Shown here: piece by piece, positions 36,482-46,300 of the stretch
How positions within the stretch are numbered: the stretch's first letter is position 1
How the letters are laid out: every line of letters begins with the position of its first letter
Source of the DNA: DASQPA01 sp963757335
GTDB taxonomy: Bacteria > Acidobacteriota > Thermoanaerobaculia > Multivoradales > UBA5704
Assembly (NCBI GenBank): GCA_963757335.1
Contig: CAVWRJ010000025.1
Coordinates: forward strand, 868,001-932,000
Reading direction: 5' to 3'
DNA: 64,000 bases
The notes under the pieces: model-generated
The model's input: the letters and a program-made list of their open reading frames with translations, nothing else
Told to the model about the DNA's origin: nothing
The model's database searches: none
Made by a program: the position numbers and the translations under genes

Positions 36482-36841
36482 TCATCCGGAGTGCTCGCCG
36501 CCCGCAGGTTCCAGAGCATGGAGGATCTCGCGGATCTGCTCGCGCAGCAGGGGCAGATCTCTCTTCACCGCCGTCCAAACGAGGTCGAGATCGATACCGA
36601 AGTACTGGTGCACGAGGATGTTGCGCATGCCGATGACCTGGGACCAGGGGACATCGGGGAAACGGCGCCGGAATTCAGGCGCCAGCGCGCTGGCGGCCTC
36701 GCCGATGATCTGAAGGTGGTAAAGGGCCCAAACCTGGATCAGCGGCTCTCGATCCAGGGTCGCCCGGTCGGGGATCTCCTGTTTCTCGATGCGGTCGATC
36801 GCCTCGAGAACGTCGAGCAACCGCTCGCGAGGGTCTCTCAG
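36482..36841 (-). CDS. hepT: HepT-family ribonuclease toxin (DUF86/HEPN)
   Basis: HEPN-fold RNase of the HepT-MntA toxin-antitoxin type. The active motif RX4HXY is intact: RNILVHQY in QVIGMRNILVHQYFGID. The N-terminus LRDPRERLLDVLEAIDRIEK matches the family only if translation begins at CTG 36841, which overlaps the mntA stop (CTGA). The first conventional start, TTG 36820, would drop seven conserved residues and lacks a ribosome-binding site. About 119 residues. Toxicity is known to be blocked when MntA adenylylates the Tyr of this motif. The pair lies between lysS and lolC. Confidence 0.9.
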   Translation of the reverse strand: MRDPRERLLDVLEAIDRIEKQEIPDRATLDREPLIQVWALYHLQIIGEAASALAPEFRRRFPDVPWSQVIGMRNILVHQYFGIDLDLVWTAVKRDLPLLREQIREILHALEPAGGEHSG

Positions 36842-37128
36842 AGGGGCAGCGCCTCTTGCAGCACCCGCTCCCGGATGCGCTCCCGGAGCCCTCTTTCGGT
36901 CACCACGTCCACTCGCCGCCCGAGCAGCTCCTCCAAATCGGCGAGAAGTCCCCCGAGATCCATCAGGCTCCGCCCGCTCGCCATCTCGACCAGAAAGTCC
37001 ACGTCGCTCTGCCGATCCGCGTCACCTCGGGCAACGGAGCCAAAAACGCGCACGTTGCTGGCTCCATGGCGTGCAGCCAGATGCAGGATCGCGTCACGTT
37101 GCCTTCCCAGGATGTCGTCGATGCCCAT
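36838..37128 (-). CDS. mntA: MntA-family nucleotidyltransferase antitoxin
   Basis: 96-residue minimal nucleotidyltransferase. VRVFGSVARGDADRQSDVDFLVE contains the GSX10DXD motif that defines MntA, and the later Asp in RRVDVVTERGL completes the metal triad. Known members transfer AMP to the toxin HepT. ATG 37128, weak GAGAGA upstream. Translationally coupled to hepT through the overlapping stop/start. Confidence 0.93.
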   Translation of the reverse strand: MGIDDILGRQRDAILHLAARHGASNVRVFGSVARGDADRQSDVDFLVEMASGRSLMDLGGLLADLEELLGRRVDVVTERGLRERIRERVLQEALPL

Positions 37129-37224
37129 CGGAGTCTCTCATCCCGCAGTACGTCTCGGCATCGTAACACGCGGCCGCCTGGAGGCTTCCCCCTGCTACCG
37201 GGGGGGGCCGCGACCGGCCGGCGC

Positions 37225-38727
37225 TCAACCCCCGGGCTCCGCCTCCGGCTTCATCAGCGGGAAGAGGATGACGTCGCGGATCGACTGCCGGTCGGTCATT
37301 AGCATGGTCAACCGGTCGATGCCGACCCCGATCCCCGCCGCTGGCGGCATGGCGTGCTCCAGGGCCCGCACGTAGTCGGCGTCGTAGTAGTGGGCCTCGG
37401 CGTCCCCATGGGCCCGCGACGCGACCTGCTCTCTGAAGCGCTCGGCCTGGACGTCCGGATCGTTCAGCTCGGAAAAGCCGTTCGCCATTTCCATCCCGGC
37501 GATGTAGAGCTCGAAGCGCTCGGTGAAGCGCGGGTCGTCCGCCCGCTGTTTGGCGAGCGGCGAGACCTCGACGGGGAAGTCGGTGATGAAGGTCGGCTCT
37601 ACGAGGTGCTTTTCCGCGACCTCCTCGAAGAGGGCCATCAGGAGGTGGCCGTAGTCGGAGCCGGGGGGCTTCGCGAGACCGCGGCGGGCGAACTCCCGTT
37701 CGAGCGCCGCCTCGCTCTCCAATTCCGCCGGGTCGACCCCGCCGAAGCGGACGATCGCCTCCCGCATGGTGAGGCGGGCCCAGGGCCGTGCGAACTCGAC
37801 GGGCTGGCCCTCCCAGGTCAGGCTCTCCTTGCCCTGGATCTCCCGCGCCGTCGCCGCGAGGCCGGTGAGCAGCTCTTCCGTGAGGTCCATCATCTGCTGG
37901 TAGTCGGCATAGGCCCAGTAGAACTCCAGCATGGTGAACTCGGGGTTGTGGCGGGTCGAGATCCCCTCGTTCCTGAAGTTGCGGTTGATCTCGTAGACCC
38001 GCGGGATGCCGCCCACCAGGAGCCGCTTCAGGAACAGCTCGGGGGCGATCCGCAGATAGAGGTCGAGGTCGAGCGCGTTGTGGTGGGTGGTGAACGGCTT
38101 CGCCGCCGCCCCGCCGGGGATGCGGTGCATCATCGGCGTCTCGACCTCCAGGAAGCCCCGCGCGTCCAGAAAGGCGCGGATGCCGCGGACGAGGGCGGCC
38201 CGCACCTCGAACACCTGGCGTGACTCGGGGTTGGTGGCGAGATCGAGATAGCGCTGGCGGTAGCGGGTCTCGACGTCGGCTAAACCGTGCCACTTCTCAG
38301 GCAGCGGGCGGAGCGCCTTGGCGAGGAGGGTGAGGTCGTTGACGGCGAGCGACAGCTCCCCCAGACGGGTGCGGATGAGCGTACCCGAGGCGCCCACGAG
38401 GTCGCCCAGGTCCAAGTTGTCGAGGACGAGCTTGGCATTCTCGGGGAGCTGGTTGGTGCGGATGAAGAGCTGCAGCTTCTCGCGCCCGTCGTGGAGGTCG
38501 GCGAAGACGATCTTCCCCTGGGTGCGGATGCCCTTCACCCGGCCGGGGACCCGGAGCGGGATCTTCGCCGCCTCCAGCTCCTCGGCCGTCCTCTCCCCAT
38601 AGCGGGCGCGCACCCCGCTGGGCTCCAAGTCCCAGTCGAAGCGATGGGGATAGGTCTCGATCCCCCGCTCGGAGAGCTGCTGGCGCTTGGCGCGCCGGTT
38701 TTCGATCTGATCGTCGAGCTCCGACAT
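37225..38727 (-). CDS. lysS: Lysyl-tRNA synthetase, class II
   Basis: 500 residues. N-terminal OB anticodon-binding domain (residues ~55-145: VPGRVKGIRTQGKIVFADLHDG), class II motif 1 around FLEVETPMMHRIPGGAAAKPF, motif 2 FRNEGISTRHNPEFTMLEFYWAY, and motif 3 GIGVGIDRLTMLMTD with the closing SIRDVILFPLMKP. Charges tRNA-Lys. ATG 38727 (MSELDDQIENRR) is preceded by GGGAGGGAG; upstream in-frame codons are not protein-like. Confidence 0.97.
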   Translation of the reverse strand: MSELDDQIENRRAKRQQLSERGIETYPHRFDWDLEPSGVRARYGERTAEELEAAKIPLRVPGRVKGIRTQGKIVFADLHDGREKLQLFIRTNQLPENAKLVLDNLDLGDLVGASGTLIRTRLGELSLAVNDLTLLAKALRPLPEKWHGLADVETRYRQRYLDLATNPESRQVFEVRAALVRGIRAFLDARGFLEVETPMMHRIPGGAAAKPFTTHHNALDLDLYLRIAPELFLKRLLVGGIPRVYEINRNFRNEGISTRHNPEFTMLEFYWAYADYQQMMDLTEELLTGLAATAREIQGKESLTWEGQPVEFARPWARLTMREAIVRFGGVDPAELESEAALEREFARRGLAKPPGSDYGHLLMALFEEVAEKHLVEPTFITDFPVEVSPLAKQRADDPRFTERFELYIAGMEMANGFSELNDPDVQAERFREQVASRAHGDAEAHYYDADYVRALEHAMPPAAGIGVGIDRLTMLMTDRQSIRDVILFPLMKPEAEPGG

Positions 38728-38919
38728 CCTCTTGACTCCCTCCCTCGTAGGCCCTTCGCCCGCGACGATAGCGTATCCAGGGGGAGGGTTGAAGGGCGGC
38801 TGCCTTAAACAGAACGACGGATTCGGCGTATAGGTAGACAAAGTCGTCCCACACTGTACCGAAGCCGCTTCCATCTTGGAAACGCTTCCTCAAAAGATGT
38901 GCTGTAAGGAGTCTCGCAG

Positions 38920-41900
38920 ATGCGCAGATTGCTGGCCGCCTTCCTGTTCCTCGCCTCCCTCGCAATTGGGGCCCATGCCCAAACTCCCCTTCCCGCCTGG
39001 CCCTCCGTCGGAGCCCAGCTCACCCGCGACCACATCCCCCCCGGCAGCGCGCTCGAAAAGCTGATCCGGGCCAACCAGGACTTCTCTCGGCTGCCGGCGC
39101 AAGAGGCGAAGGACACGGGCGTTCCCCCCTGGCTCAAGGTCCTCTGGCGCAAGTCGCACCCGTCGGGCGGCTATCCCTGGATCCTCTTCGAGCTCCACGA
39201 GTGGATGGTGCTCCACCCCGACCTCAAGCCCACGACCCCGCAGGTGATCTCGCCGCGCCAGGCGGTGTTCTCTGGGGGCAGCAACAACCTGCGAATCTCG
39301 GGCGCCCAGATCAACGTGCGCGACGAGTCGGACGTGCGGGTCAACTTCCGCAACACCTCCCAGATCATCGGCGCCTCCAACAACGTCGCCTCCGGCCCGC
39401 AGGCCCAGTTCTACTCGACGGACGGCGGCCTCACCTGGGGCCAGACCTTCCTGCCGCTCTTGGGCGCCGACGTCTTCCACGGCGATCCGGCGGTGGACTG
39501 GACCTCGGACGGCACGGCTTGGTCAACGACCCTGGGCATCACCCTCTCTCCCTTGAACATCGAGGTCCGGGGCTACAAGTCGACCGACCACGGCGCCACC
39601 TGGACCTTCGACACGACGGTGAGCAGCGGGCAGACCGACACCGACAAAGAGATGATGTGGGTCGACCACAGCGACACCTCCACCTACAAGGACAACATCT
39701 ATGTCCTCTGGTCGCACGGCGGCGGGATCTGGATGAACCGGCGGACCTCCTCCGGATGGGCCAGCCTCCTCCAGTTGAACGGCAGCGAGACGACCGGCCA
39801 GAGCCAGGGGGCGGACGTCAAGACGAACAGCGCCGGGGACGTCTTCGCCTTCTGGCCCTCGGGCGGCAACCACCGCCTCCTGGTCGCCAAGTCGACCAAC
39901 GGCGGCGCGAGCTTCGGCGCCCCGGTGATCCTGGGGACGACCTACGCCGCCAACGAGGTCACCCAGAGCGCCCAGCCGGGTATTCCGGCCCAGAACGTGC
40001 GCAAGGTGATCGTCAACCTTTCCGCCGGTGCCTACCGGAGCGGTTCGAAAAACCTGGTCTATGCGACCTGGATGGACCTGACCGGCGCGTCCGGCTGTAC
40101 CACCTCGGCGAACGCCCCGGGTAGCAGCACCACCTCCAATTGCAAGACACGGGTCTGGTTCAGCCGCTCAACCGACGGCGGCGCCACCTGGGCGGCGCCG
40201 GTGATGATCAACGACCAGGCTTCCCGCAACGACCAGTTCAACCCCCACCTGGCCGTCGACGAGACCAACGGCCTGCTCGCCCTCACCTACTACGACACGG
40301 TCAACGACCTCACCAACCGGGTGAAGACGGACATCTTCTACCAGTCCTCCTACGACGACGGGGTGACCTGGAGCAGCCCCTTCAAGGTGACGACGGCGCC
40401 GACCGACGAGTCCGGCGCTCCGACCACTGCGAACAACATTCAGTACGGCGAGTACAACGGCCTTTCGGGCTACGCGGGCCGCTTCTTCCCGACCTGGACC
40501 GACCGGCGCAGCAACAGCGGCAACGAGGAGATCTGGGGCGCCGCCCTCCAGGACGTCAACCAGCCGCCGGTGGCCAGCTTCAGATTTCGCTGTGCCCTTC
40601 TGGCCTGCACCTTCGACGGCAGCGGCTCGACCGACGACCAGGGAATCGTCAGCTACTCCTGGAGCTTCGGCGACGGCGGCACCGGCTCCGGGGCCGCTCC
40701 CACCCACACCTACGCCGCCACCGGCCGCTATCCGGTGACGCTCACGGTCACCGACAACGCCGGGCAGACCGCAGCTCAGACCCGGTCGGTCTACGCGAGC
40801 GGCGATGCCCTGACCGCGAACGAGAGCTACTTCTCGGTGCCCCCCTGCCGGCTCCTCGATACCCGCAGCTCGAGCTCGCTCTCCGACGGCGGGTCGCGGC
40901 TCGTCACGGCGGCGGGCGCCTGCGGCATCCCCAGCACGGCCAAGGCGGTCTCGGTCGTCGTCACCGCCGTGTCGCCGACCGGCACTGGCAAGCTCGCCCT
41001 CTTCTCGGGCGACCAGACCTTCGTGCCGAACGTCACCGGCAGCGCCCTCAACTTCGCCACCGCGACCTCGCCGCGCTCGAACGACGACATCGTCAAGGTG
41101 TCGGCGAGCGGGACGGTCGGGGTGGGGGCCACCGTTTCGGGCTCCGGGACGGTGCACGCCCTTATCGACGTCGACGGCTACTTCAGCACTGACACGACGC
41201 CTGCCGCCGGAGCCGTCGGGCCGCTCGGCTACCAGACCGTCACCGACTGCCGGCTTGCCGACACCCGCCCCTCCTCGCCGCTCGTCGCCGGCACTCCGCG
41301 CACGTTCACCGCGCAGGGGGTCTGCGGTATCCCGGCGGGGGCGGCGGTCGCCTCGGTGCGGGTCGGCGTCTCGGCGCCCGCGACCGGCGGCGGCTTTACC
41401 CTCTATCCCAGCAACCTCGTCTCCGCGCCGGGGACGACGAGCCTCAATTTCGTCTCCGGGATCGGGATCCTGCGCAACGAGGCGCGCATTCCGCTGTCCT
41501 CGACGACGCCCGACTTCTCCACCGTCTACAACACGACGGGAGCGGCCGGCAGCACGGCCTTCGCCTTCTTCGACACCAACGGGTACTTCAAATCCGGGGC
41601 TCCGCTCAAGTACCATCCCATCACCCCCTGCCGGGCGGTCGACACCGGCGATTCCACGACCGGTGGACCGTCGCTCGCGAACGGCACGACCCGGACCTTC
41701 CAGATCCAGGGCAACTGCGGCGTGCCGGTCAGCGCCGTGGCGGCCTTCGTGCGGCTGGTCGCGGGGGCACCCACCGTGACCGGAGACCTGACCGCCTACG
41801 CCTCGAACGTCGCCAGGCCCGCGGTCTCGACGATCAAGTTCGACGCCGGGGAGCCCAACCTGTCTCTGGGGACGATCGTCCCCCTGGCGAGCGTCGCCCC

Positions 41901-41991
41901 GGGTGCGGACGACCTCGCGATCTTCGCCAACCTGCCTCCCTCCGGGACGACCGGCCTGGCGATCGACGTCCACGGCTACTTCACCAACTAG
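38920..41991 (+). CDS. Secreted BNR/sialidase-like propeller protein with PKD domain and three CRLxDTR repeats
   Basis: 1,023 residues, ATG preceded by TAAGGAG. Signal peptide 1-21 (GAHAQ). Residues ~100-540 are BNR/Asp-box-type propeller blades (YSTDGGLTW, KSTDHGATW, KSTNGGASF, RSTDGGATW, SSYDDGVTW), followed by WTDRRSNSGNEEIW. A PKD domain at ~549-625 (FDGSGSTDDQGIVSYSWSFGDG). Then three ~115-residue repeats, each with CRLxDTR or a variant (CRLLDTR, CRLADTR, CRAVDTG), G.CGIP or G.CGVP, and a DVxGYF/DTNGYF end. The protein ends on the last repeat and has no visible anchor. Asp boxes alone do not prove sialidase activity, and the Arg triad is not evident, so a binding or structural role is as likely. 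Confidence 0.85.
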   Translation: MRRLLAAFLFLASLAIGAHAQTPLPAWPSVGAQLTRDHIPPGSALEKLIRANQDFSRLPAQEAKDTGVPPWLKVLWRKSHPSGGYPWILFELHEWMVLHPDLKPTTPQVISPRQAVFSGGSNNLRISGAQINVRDESDVRVNFRNTSQIIGASNNVASGPQAQFYSTDGGLTWGQTFLPLLGADVFHGDPAVDWTSDGTAWSTTLGITLSPLNIEVRGYKSTDHGATWTFDTTVSSGQTDTDKEMMWVDHSDTSTYKDNIYVLWSHGGGIWMNRRTSSGWASLLQLNGSETTGQSQGADVKTNSAGDVFAFWPSGGNHRLLVAKSTNGGASFGAPVILGTTYAANEVTQSAQPGIPAQNVRKVIVNLSAGAYRSGSKNLVYATWMDLTGASGCTTSANAPGSSTTSNCKTRVWFSRSTDGGATWAAPVMINDQASRNDQFNPHLAVDETNGLLALTYYDTVNDLTNRVKTDIFYQSSYDDGVTWSSPFKVTTAPTDESGAPTTANNIQYGEYNGLSGYAGRFFPTWTDRRSNSGNEEIWGAALQDVNQPPVASFRFRCALLACTFDGSGSTDDQGIVSYSWSFGDGGTGSGAAPTHTYAATGRYPVTLTVTDNAGQTAAQTRSVYASGDALTANESYFSVPPCRLLDTRSSSSLSDGGSRLVTAAGACGIPSTAKAVSVVVTAVSPTGTGKLALFSGDQTFVPNVTGSALNFATATSPRSNDDIVKVSASGTVGVGATVSGSGTVHALIDVDGYFSTDTTPAAGAVGPLGYQTVTDCRLADTRPSSPLVAGTPRTFTAQGVCGIPAGAAVASVRVGVSAPATGGGFTLYPSNLVSAPGTTSLNFVSGIGILRNEARIPLSSTTPDFSTVYNTTGAAGSTAFAFFDTNGYFKSGAPLKYHPITPCRAVDTGDSTTGGPSLANGTTRTFQIQGNCGVPVSAVAAFVRLVAGAPTVTGDLTAYASNVARPAVSTIKFDAGEPNLSLGTIVPLASVAPGADDLAIFANLPPSGTTGLAIDVHGYFTN

Positions 41992-42077
41992 CTCGCCGTG
42001 GGCTGACGGGTGCGGCGGGCTGTTGCAAGCTCGCCGCACCCCCACCCTCCGCCCAACCTGCTACCATCCCCCCGCCC

Positions 42078-42914
42078 ATGGACGCAATGGACGACCTCAC
42101 CCAACCCTTGAAAGAAGCCGTCGAGCGCTGGGACGGTCTCGGCTGGGTCCGGCCGACGGTCGCCCTGGTCTCGGGGTCGGGCCTCGGGGTCGATCTCGGC
42201 GAGCGGGCGCACGGCCCCATCGGTCTCGACTACTTCCTCCCCTTCCCCGTCCACCCGGTGGCCGGGCACGCCCATGAGGTCGAGGTGCTCCTGCCGCGGC
42301 CGGACCGCCCTGTCCTCTATATGCGCGGCCGGCTCCACTCCTACCAGGGGTACAGCGCCCACGACACGGTCTTCCCCGTGCGCTGGGCGGCCCTCCTCGG
42401 GGTGAAGCTCCTGATCCTCACCAATGCCACCGGGGGGGTCAACCCCAGCCTCGCCCCCGGGGACCTGGTGCTGCTCAAGGACCAGATCAACCTGACGGGC
42501 TTGAACCCGCTCCGCGGCGACCTGCCGCCGGAGTGGGGGCCGCGCTTCCCCGACATGAGCTCGGCCTACGACCCGGCAGCCGCGGCGCTCGTCCGAACCC
42601 TCGCGGCGGAGCTCGGGATCCCGCTCAAGGAGGGGGTCTACGCCGGATTGGCTGGCCCCAGCTACGAGACCCCGGCCGAGGTGCGGATGCTCGCCGCCCT
42701 GGGCGGCGACGTGACCGGGATGTCGACCGTCTTAGAAGTGATCGCCGCCCGGCACATGGGGGTCCGCTGCCTCGGCCTCTCGCTGGTCAGCAACGCCGCC
42801 GCCGGGGTCGGCTCGGGGCCGATCGACCACGCGGAGGTTCTGGCGACCGGCAGGAAGGCCGCCGAGACCCTCGCTAAGCTCCTCGCCGCCCTCCTCGCCC
42901 ATCCCGGGCTCTGA
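42078..42914 (+). CDS. Purine nucleoside phosphorylase (trimeric type)
   Basis: 278 residues. LVSGSGLGVDL near the N-terminus, GRLHSYQGYS (phosphate-binding His), ILTNATGGVNPSLAPGDLVLLKDQINLTG, GVYAGLAGPSYETPAEVRML and VTGMSTVLEVIAARHMG are the PNP signatures for phosphorolysis of (deoxy)guanosine and inosine. Probably starts at ATG 42078; a second Met lies three codons on. No clear ribosome-binding site. It stands alone between two secreted-protein genes. Confidence 0.94.
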   Translation: MDAMDDLTQPLKEAVERWDGLGWVRPTVALVSGSGLGVDLGERAHGPIGLDYFLPFPVHPVAGHAHEVEVLLPRPDRPVLYMRGRLHSYQGYSAHDTVFPVRWAALLGVKLLILTNATGGVNPSLAPGDLVLLKDQINLTGLNPLRGDLPPEWGPRFPDMSSAYDPAAAALVRTLAAELGIPLKEGVYAGLAGPSYETPAEVRMLAALGGDVTGMSTVLEVIAARHMGVRCLGLSLVSNAAAGVGSGPIDHAEVLATGRKAAETLAKLLAALLAHPGL

Positions 42915-43380
42915 GCGGGGGGAGACGAGGACCTCGGGAGACGAACCCGGCGCCGCGCGAACGTCTCCGCTCACCAACAGACCGTTCCCCGCTCCGAAGA
43001 TCGGCTCCCCCACCCCGATCCACGGTCTCCATACACATAAAATCCTTCGCCAGGTGTACGGAAAGCCTCGCCAGCCTCTGGGATAGCTTTCCCAGTGCCT
43101 GGCGAAGGTATCCGTACACCTGGCGAAGTTATCCATACACATAGATGGACTTCCCAGGGCCGGGATTTCTTCGCCGAGGGCCCGGCAGGGCAATTCTGGT
43201 GTATGGAATTCTTCCGGAGGTGTAGGGCGGAGCTTCCCGGACTCGCGCGGGAGAAAAAACCGAGTCCCGGATCCCCAGCGCCAGTCCGAGAGAAGACTCC
43301 CCGAATCTTGTCTCCCCAGAGACCCTATGTTAGCTTCCTGATTCTACTGGTCACTTCCATTGTTGTAGAAGGAGGCTCCT
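42915..43380. other. Repeat-rich intergenic region between PNP and giant surface-protein genes
   Basis: 466 nt with no credible gene. It holds the inverted and tandem repeats annotated separately, further tgtatgga copies near 43200, and a C/A-rich stretch (43250-43325). The end, gaaggagg at 43370-43377, is the ribosome-binding site of the gene at 43381. Confidence 0.6.
43046..43127. repeat. 17-bp perfect inverted repeat with tandem copies
   Basis: ttcgccaggtgtacgga (43046-43062) is repeated as its exact reverse complement at 43111-43127. The right arm is also one unit of a tandem pair: cctggcgaaggtatccgtac (from 43098) followed by cctggcgaagttatccatac (from 43119). tccatacacata occurs at both outer flanks (from 43029 and 43133), and a partial left copy ctcgccag is at 43067. 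The whole can fold on itself with a ~48-nt loop. Confidence 0.85.
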
Positions 43381-46300
43381 TTGCGGACCGGGCGACGTGT
43401 GTCTTGGCTGGCTCTCTCTCTCTTCCTCTCGCTCTCCTCTCTCTCCCCCGCCCGCGCCCAGCAGGTTGCCGAGCCCGAGGAAGACCTCGACGCCAAGGCG
43501 GGTGCCTGCGCGGTCTGCTCCGGGAAGGTGAGCCAGCTCACCCTGCGCTACCGCGGGGCCAGCCCCAACGCCCACGTCCAGGTCTTTGAGAAGGACGGCT
43601 CGAACCAGCTCCTGGTGTTCGACGGCAGCGTCCGCCCGGGGGCGACGTTCAGCTTTTCAGGCAAGGACAGCAAAGGGACCTTCGGCACCTCGATCCGACT
43701 CTGGGTGGACGGCGTCGTCAACGCCGACCTCCTGACCGGCTGTGACACGCCGATCGGCCCCGGGCTCGTCGCCGGGTCTTTCGCGGTCGTCGAGGGCACC
43801 AGCCGCAACGGCGGCCGGCTCTGCCCCGTGGCCCCGCCCCCGCCGCGGCCAGCCCTGCGGGCGACGCTCACCGCCGCGCTCCTCGCCGATGCCGACGGCT
43901 CGCACGGCGTGAGCCCCGGCGATACCCTGCGCTACACCGCCCGGATCAGCAACCCCGGCCGGGTGGCCGTCCAGCACGTCGCCTTCCACGACGCGCCGGA
44001 CCTGGCCGCCCGCCTGGTCGCGGGGAGCGCCACCGCCTCCCAGGGCACTCTCACCTCCGGCCACGGCGCCGGCAGCACGGTGGTGACCGCCGACCTCGGC
44101 ACCCTCGCCCCCGGAGCGAGCGCGGCCGTCACCTGGGACGTCACGGTCGGCCGGGTCGCCGCCAGCCTCGCCACTCTCTCGAACCAGGGCTTCGCCTCGG
44201 GGGACGGCGTCCCCGGCGTCCCCACCGACGATCCCGGGACGCTCCAGCTGGGCGACCCGACCCGGACGGTGCTCGGCAGCCGCCCCTTCCTGGACGCCGT
44301 GCAGACCGCGTTCCTGCTCGCCGACGCCGACCGCTCCTCGGGGGTGAGCGCCGGCGACAGCCTTCTCTATACGGTGGTCCTCCACAATGCCGGCTCGGCG
44401 GCCGCTCCGGGGGTGGTGTTCAGCGAGACTCCGGGCGCCCATACCCGGCTGGCCACCGGCTCCGTCCTCACCAGCCAGGGCACGGTGACGGCGGGCAACC
44501 GGAGCGGCGACCACGGCGTCGCCATCGCCGTCGGCACCCTCCCCGCCGGCGGTACCGTCATCCTCGCGTTCCGGGTGGCGCTCGATACCCCTCTGCCGGC
44601 CGGCACCGTCGCGGTGGCGAGCCAGGGCCAGGTCACCACCCCTGCCGATCCCGCCGTCCGGACGACCGACGACCCGCTGACCCCGGCCCTCGCCGATCCC
44701 ACCCTGACGCCGCTCCAGGGCCGGCCGTTCCTCCACGCCACCAAGACGGCGACGCTCCTGGTCGACGCCGACGGCGACGGCCAGGTCGGCCCGGGCGACA
44801 TCGTGCGCTACCTCGTCCAGCTCACCAACCGCGGCGACCAGGACGCGACCGGGGTCCTCTTCGCCGATACCCCCGACGCCCAGACGACACTGGCCCAGGG
44901 CACCGCGGTGACCTCGGACGGCGCGGTGACCGTCGGCAACTCCCCCGGCGACACCGCGGTCGCGGTCGACCTCGGCACCCTCCCCGTGGGGCAGACGGCG
45001 AGCTTCGCCTTCGTCGTCGCGGTCCACTCTCCCCTCCCCGCCGGGGCGGTCGCGCTCGCCAACCAGGGCCGGGTGACCGCGCTCGAGCTGGCGCCGCTCG
45101 CGACCGACGACCCGGCGACCCCCGCGGTCGGCGATCCCACCCTGACGCCGCTCGCGGTCCCCGTGGCGATCGGCGACTTCGTGTGGAGCGACGCCAATGG
45201 CAACGGCATCCAGGACCCCGGCGAGCTGGGCCTGGGCGGCATCGCCGTCCGGCTCCTCGACGGCGCCGGCAACCCGCTCGCCACGACGACCAGCGCCGCC
45301 GATGGCTCCTACCGCTTCGACCGGCTCTCCCCAGGGAGCTACCAGGTCGAGTTCACCGCTCCCCCGGGCTACCTCCTCTCCCCCCAGCGCCAGGGGGCCG
45401 ACCGGAGCAAGGACAGCGACCCCGACCCGGCGACCGGCCGTACTCCGATCCTCAGCCTGGGGCGGGCCGCCGATCTGACGATCGACGCCGGGCTCTTCAG
45501 GCGCTCGGCGCTCTCCGGCATGGTCTGGCAGGACCTGAACGCCAACGGCGTCCGCGACGCCGGCGAGCCGCCCCTCTCCGGAGTCGGGATCGAGCTCCTC
45601 GACGCCTCCGGCCGGGAGCTGGTGGGGACCACGACCGCGGGCGACGGCTCCTACCGCTTCGACCTCCCGGCTGCGGGGAGCTACAGCCTCCGCTTCACGG
45701 CTCTCGATGGCTTCGCCTTCAGCCCTCAAGACCGGGGCGGGAACGACGCGGTGGACAGCGACGCCAACCCGGCGACGGGGGAGACCGCGGCGGTGGTGGT
45801 GGCCCTCGGCGGCCCCGGCCCACGGCTCGACGCCGGCCTTTTCCGGCCCGCCTCCGTCACCGGCACCGCCTGGGACGACGGCAACGGGAACGGCATTCGC
45901 GAGCTGGCGACCGAGAAGGGGCTGATGGACGTTCAGGTCAACCTCTTCGACGCCGCCGGCGCCCTCATCACCACAGCGACGACCGCGAGCGACGGCCGCT
46001 ACCGGTTCGACTCGCTCCCCCCCGGGAGCTACACGGTCGAGTTCAAGCCCACCCTGGGCGCCGCACTCAGCCCCCGGGGCCAGGGCGGCGACGACACCTT
46101 GGACAGCGACGCCGACCCCGCGACCGGCCGCACCGGTCTCCTCGCTCTCGCCTTCGGCACGGCGACCGCCAACGTCGACGCCGGCCTCCACCAGCCGATG
46201 ACCACGGTCACGAGCTCCCCGGAGAGCGGCGAGCACGACGTCTCGCTCACCCGCGAGACGATCCTGCGGCTCTCCTCGGCGCTCGCCCCGGGCACGGTGG

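Noticed and set aside
38920..41991. A firm sialidase call
   Set aside because: Asp-box repeats are present but the catalytic Arg triad and Tyr/Glu pair could not be located, so only a propeller fold is claimed.
43095..43589. A 164-codon frame starting in the repeat region before 43381
   Set aside because: Its first third is the repeat element and the rest is out of frame with the strongly supported surface-protein gene.
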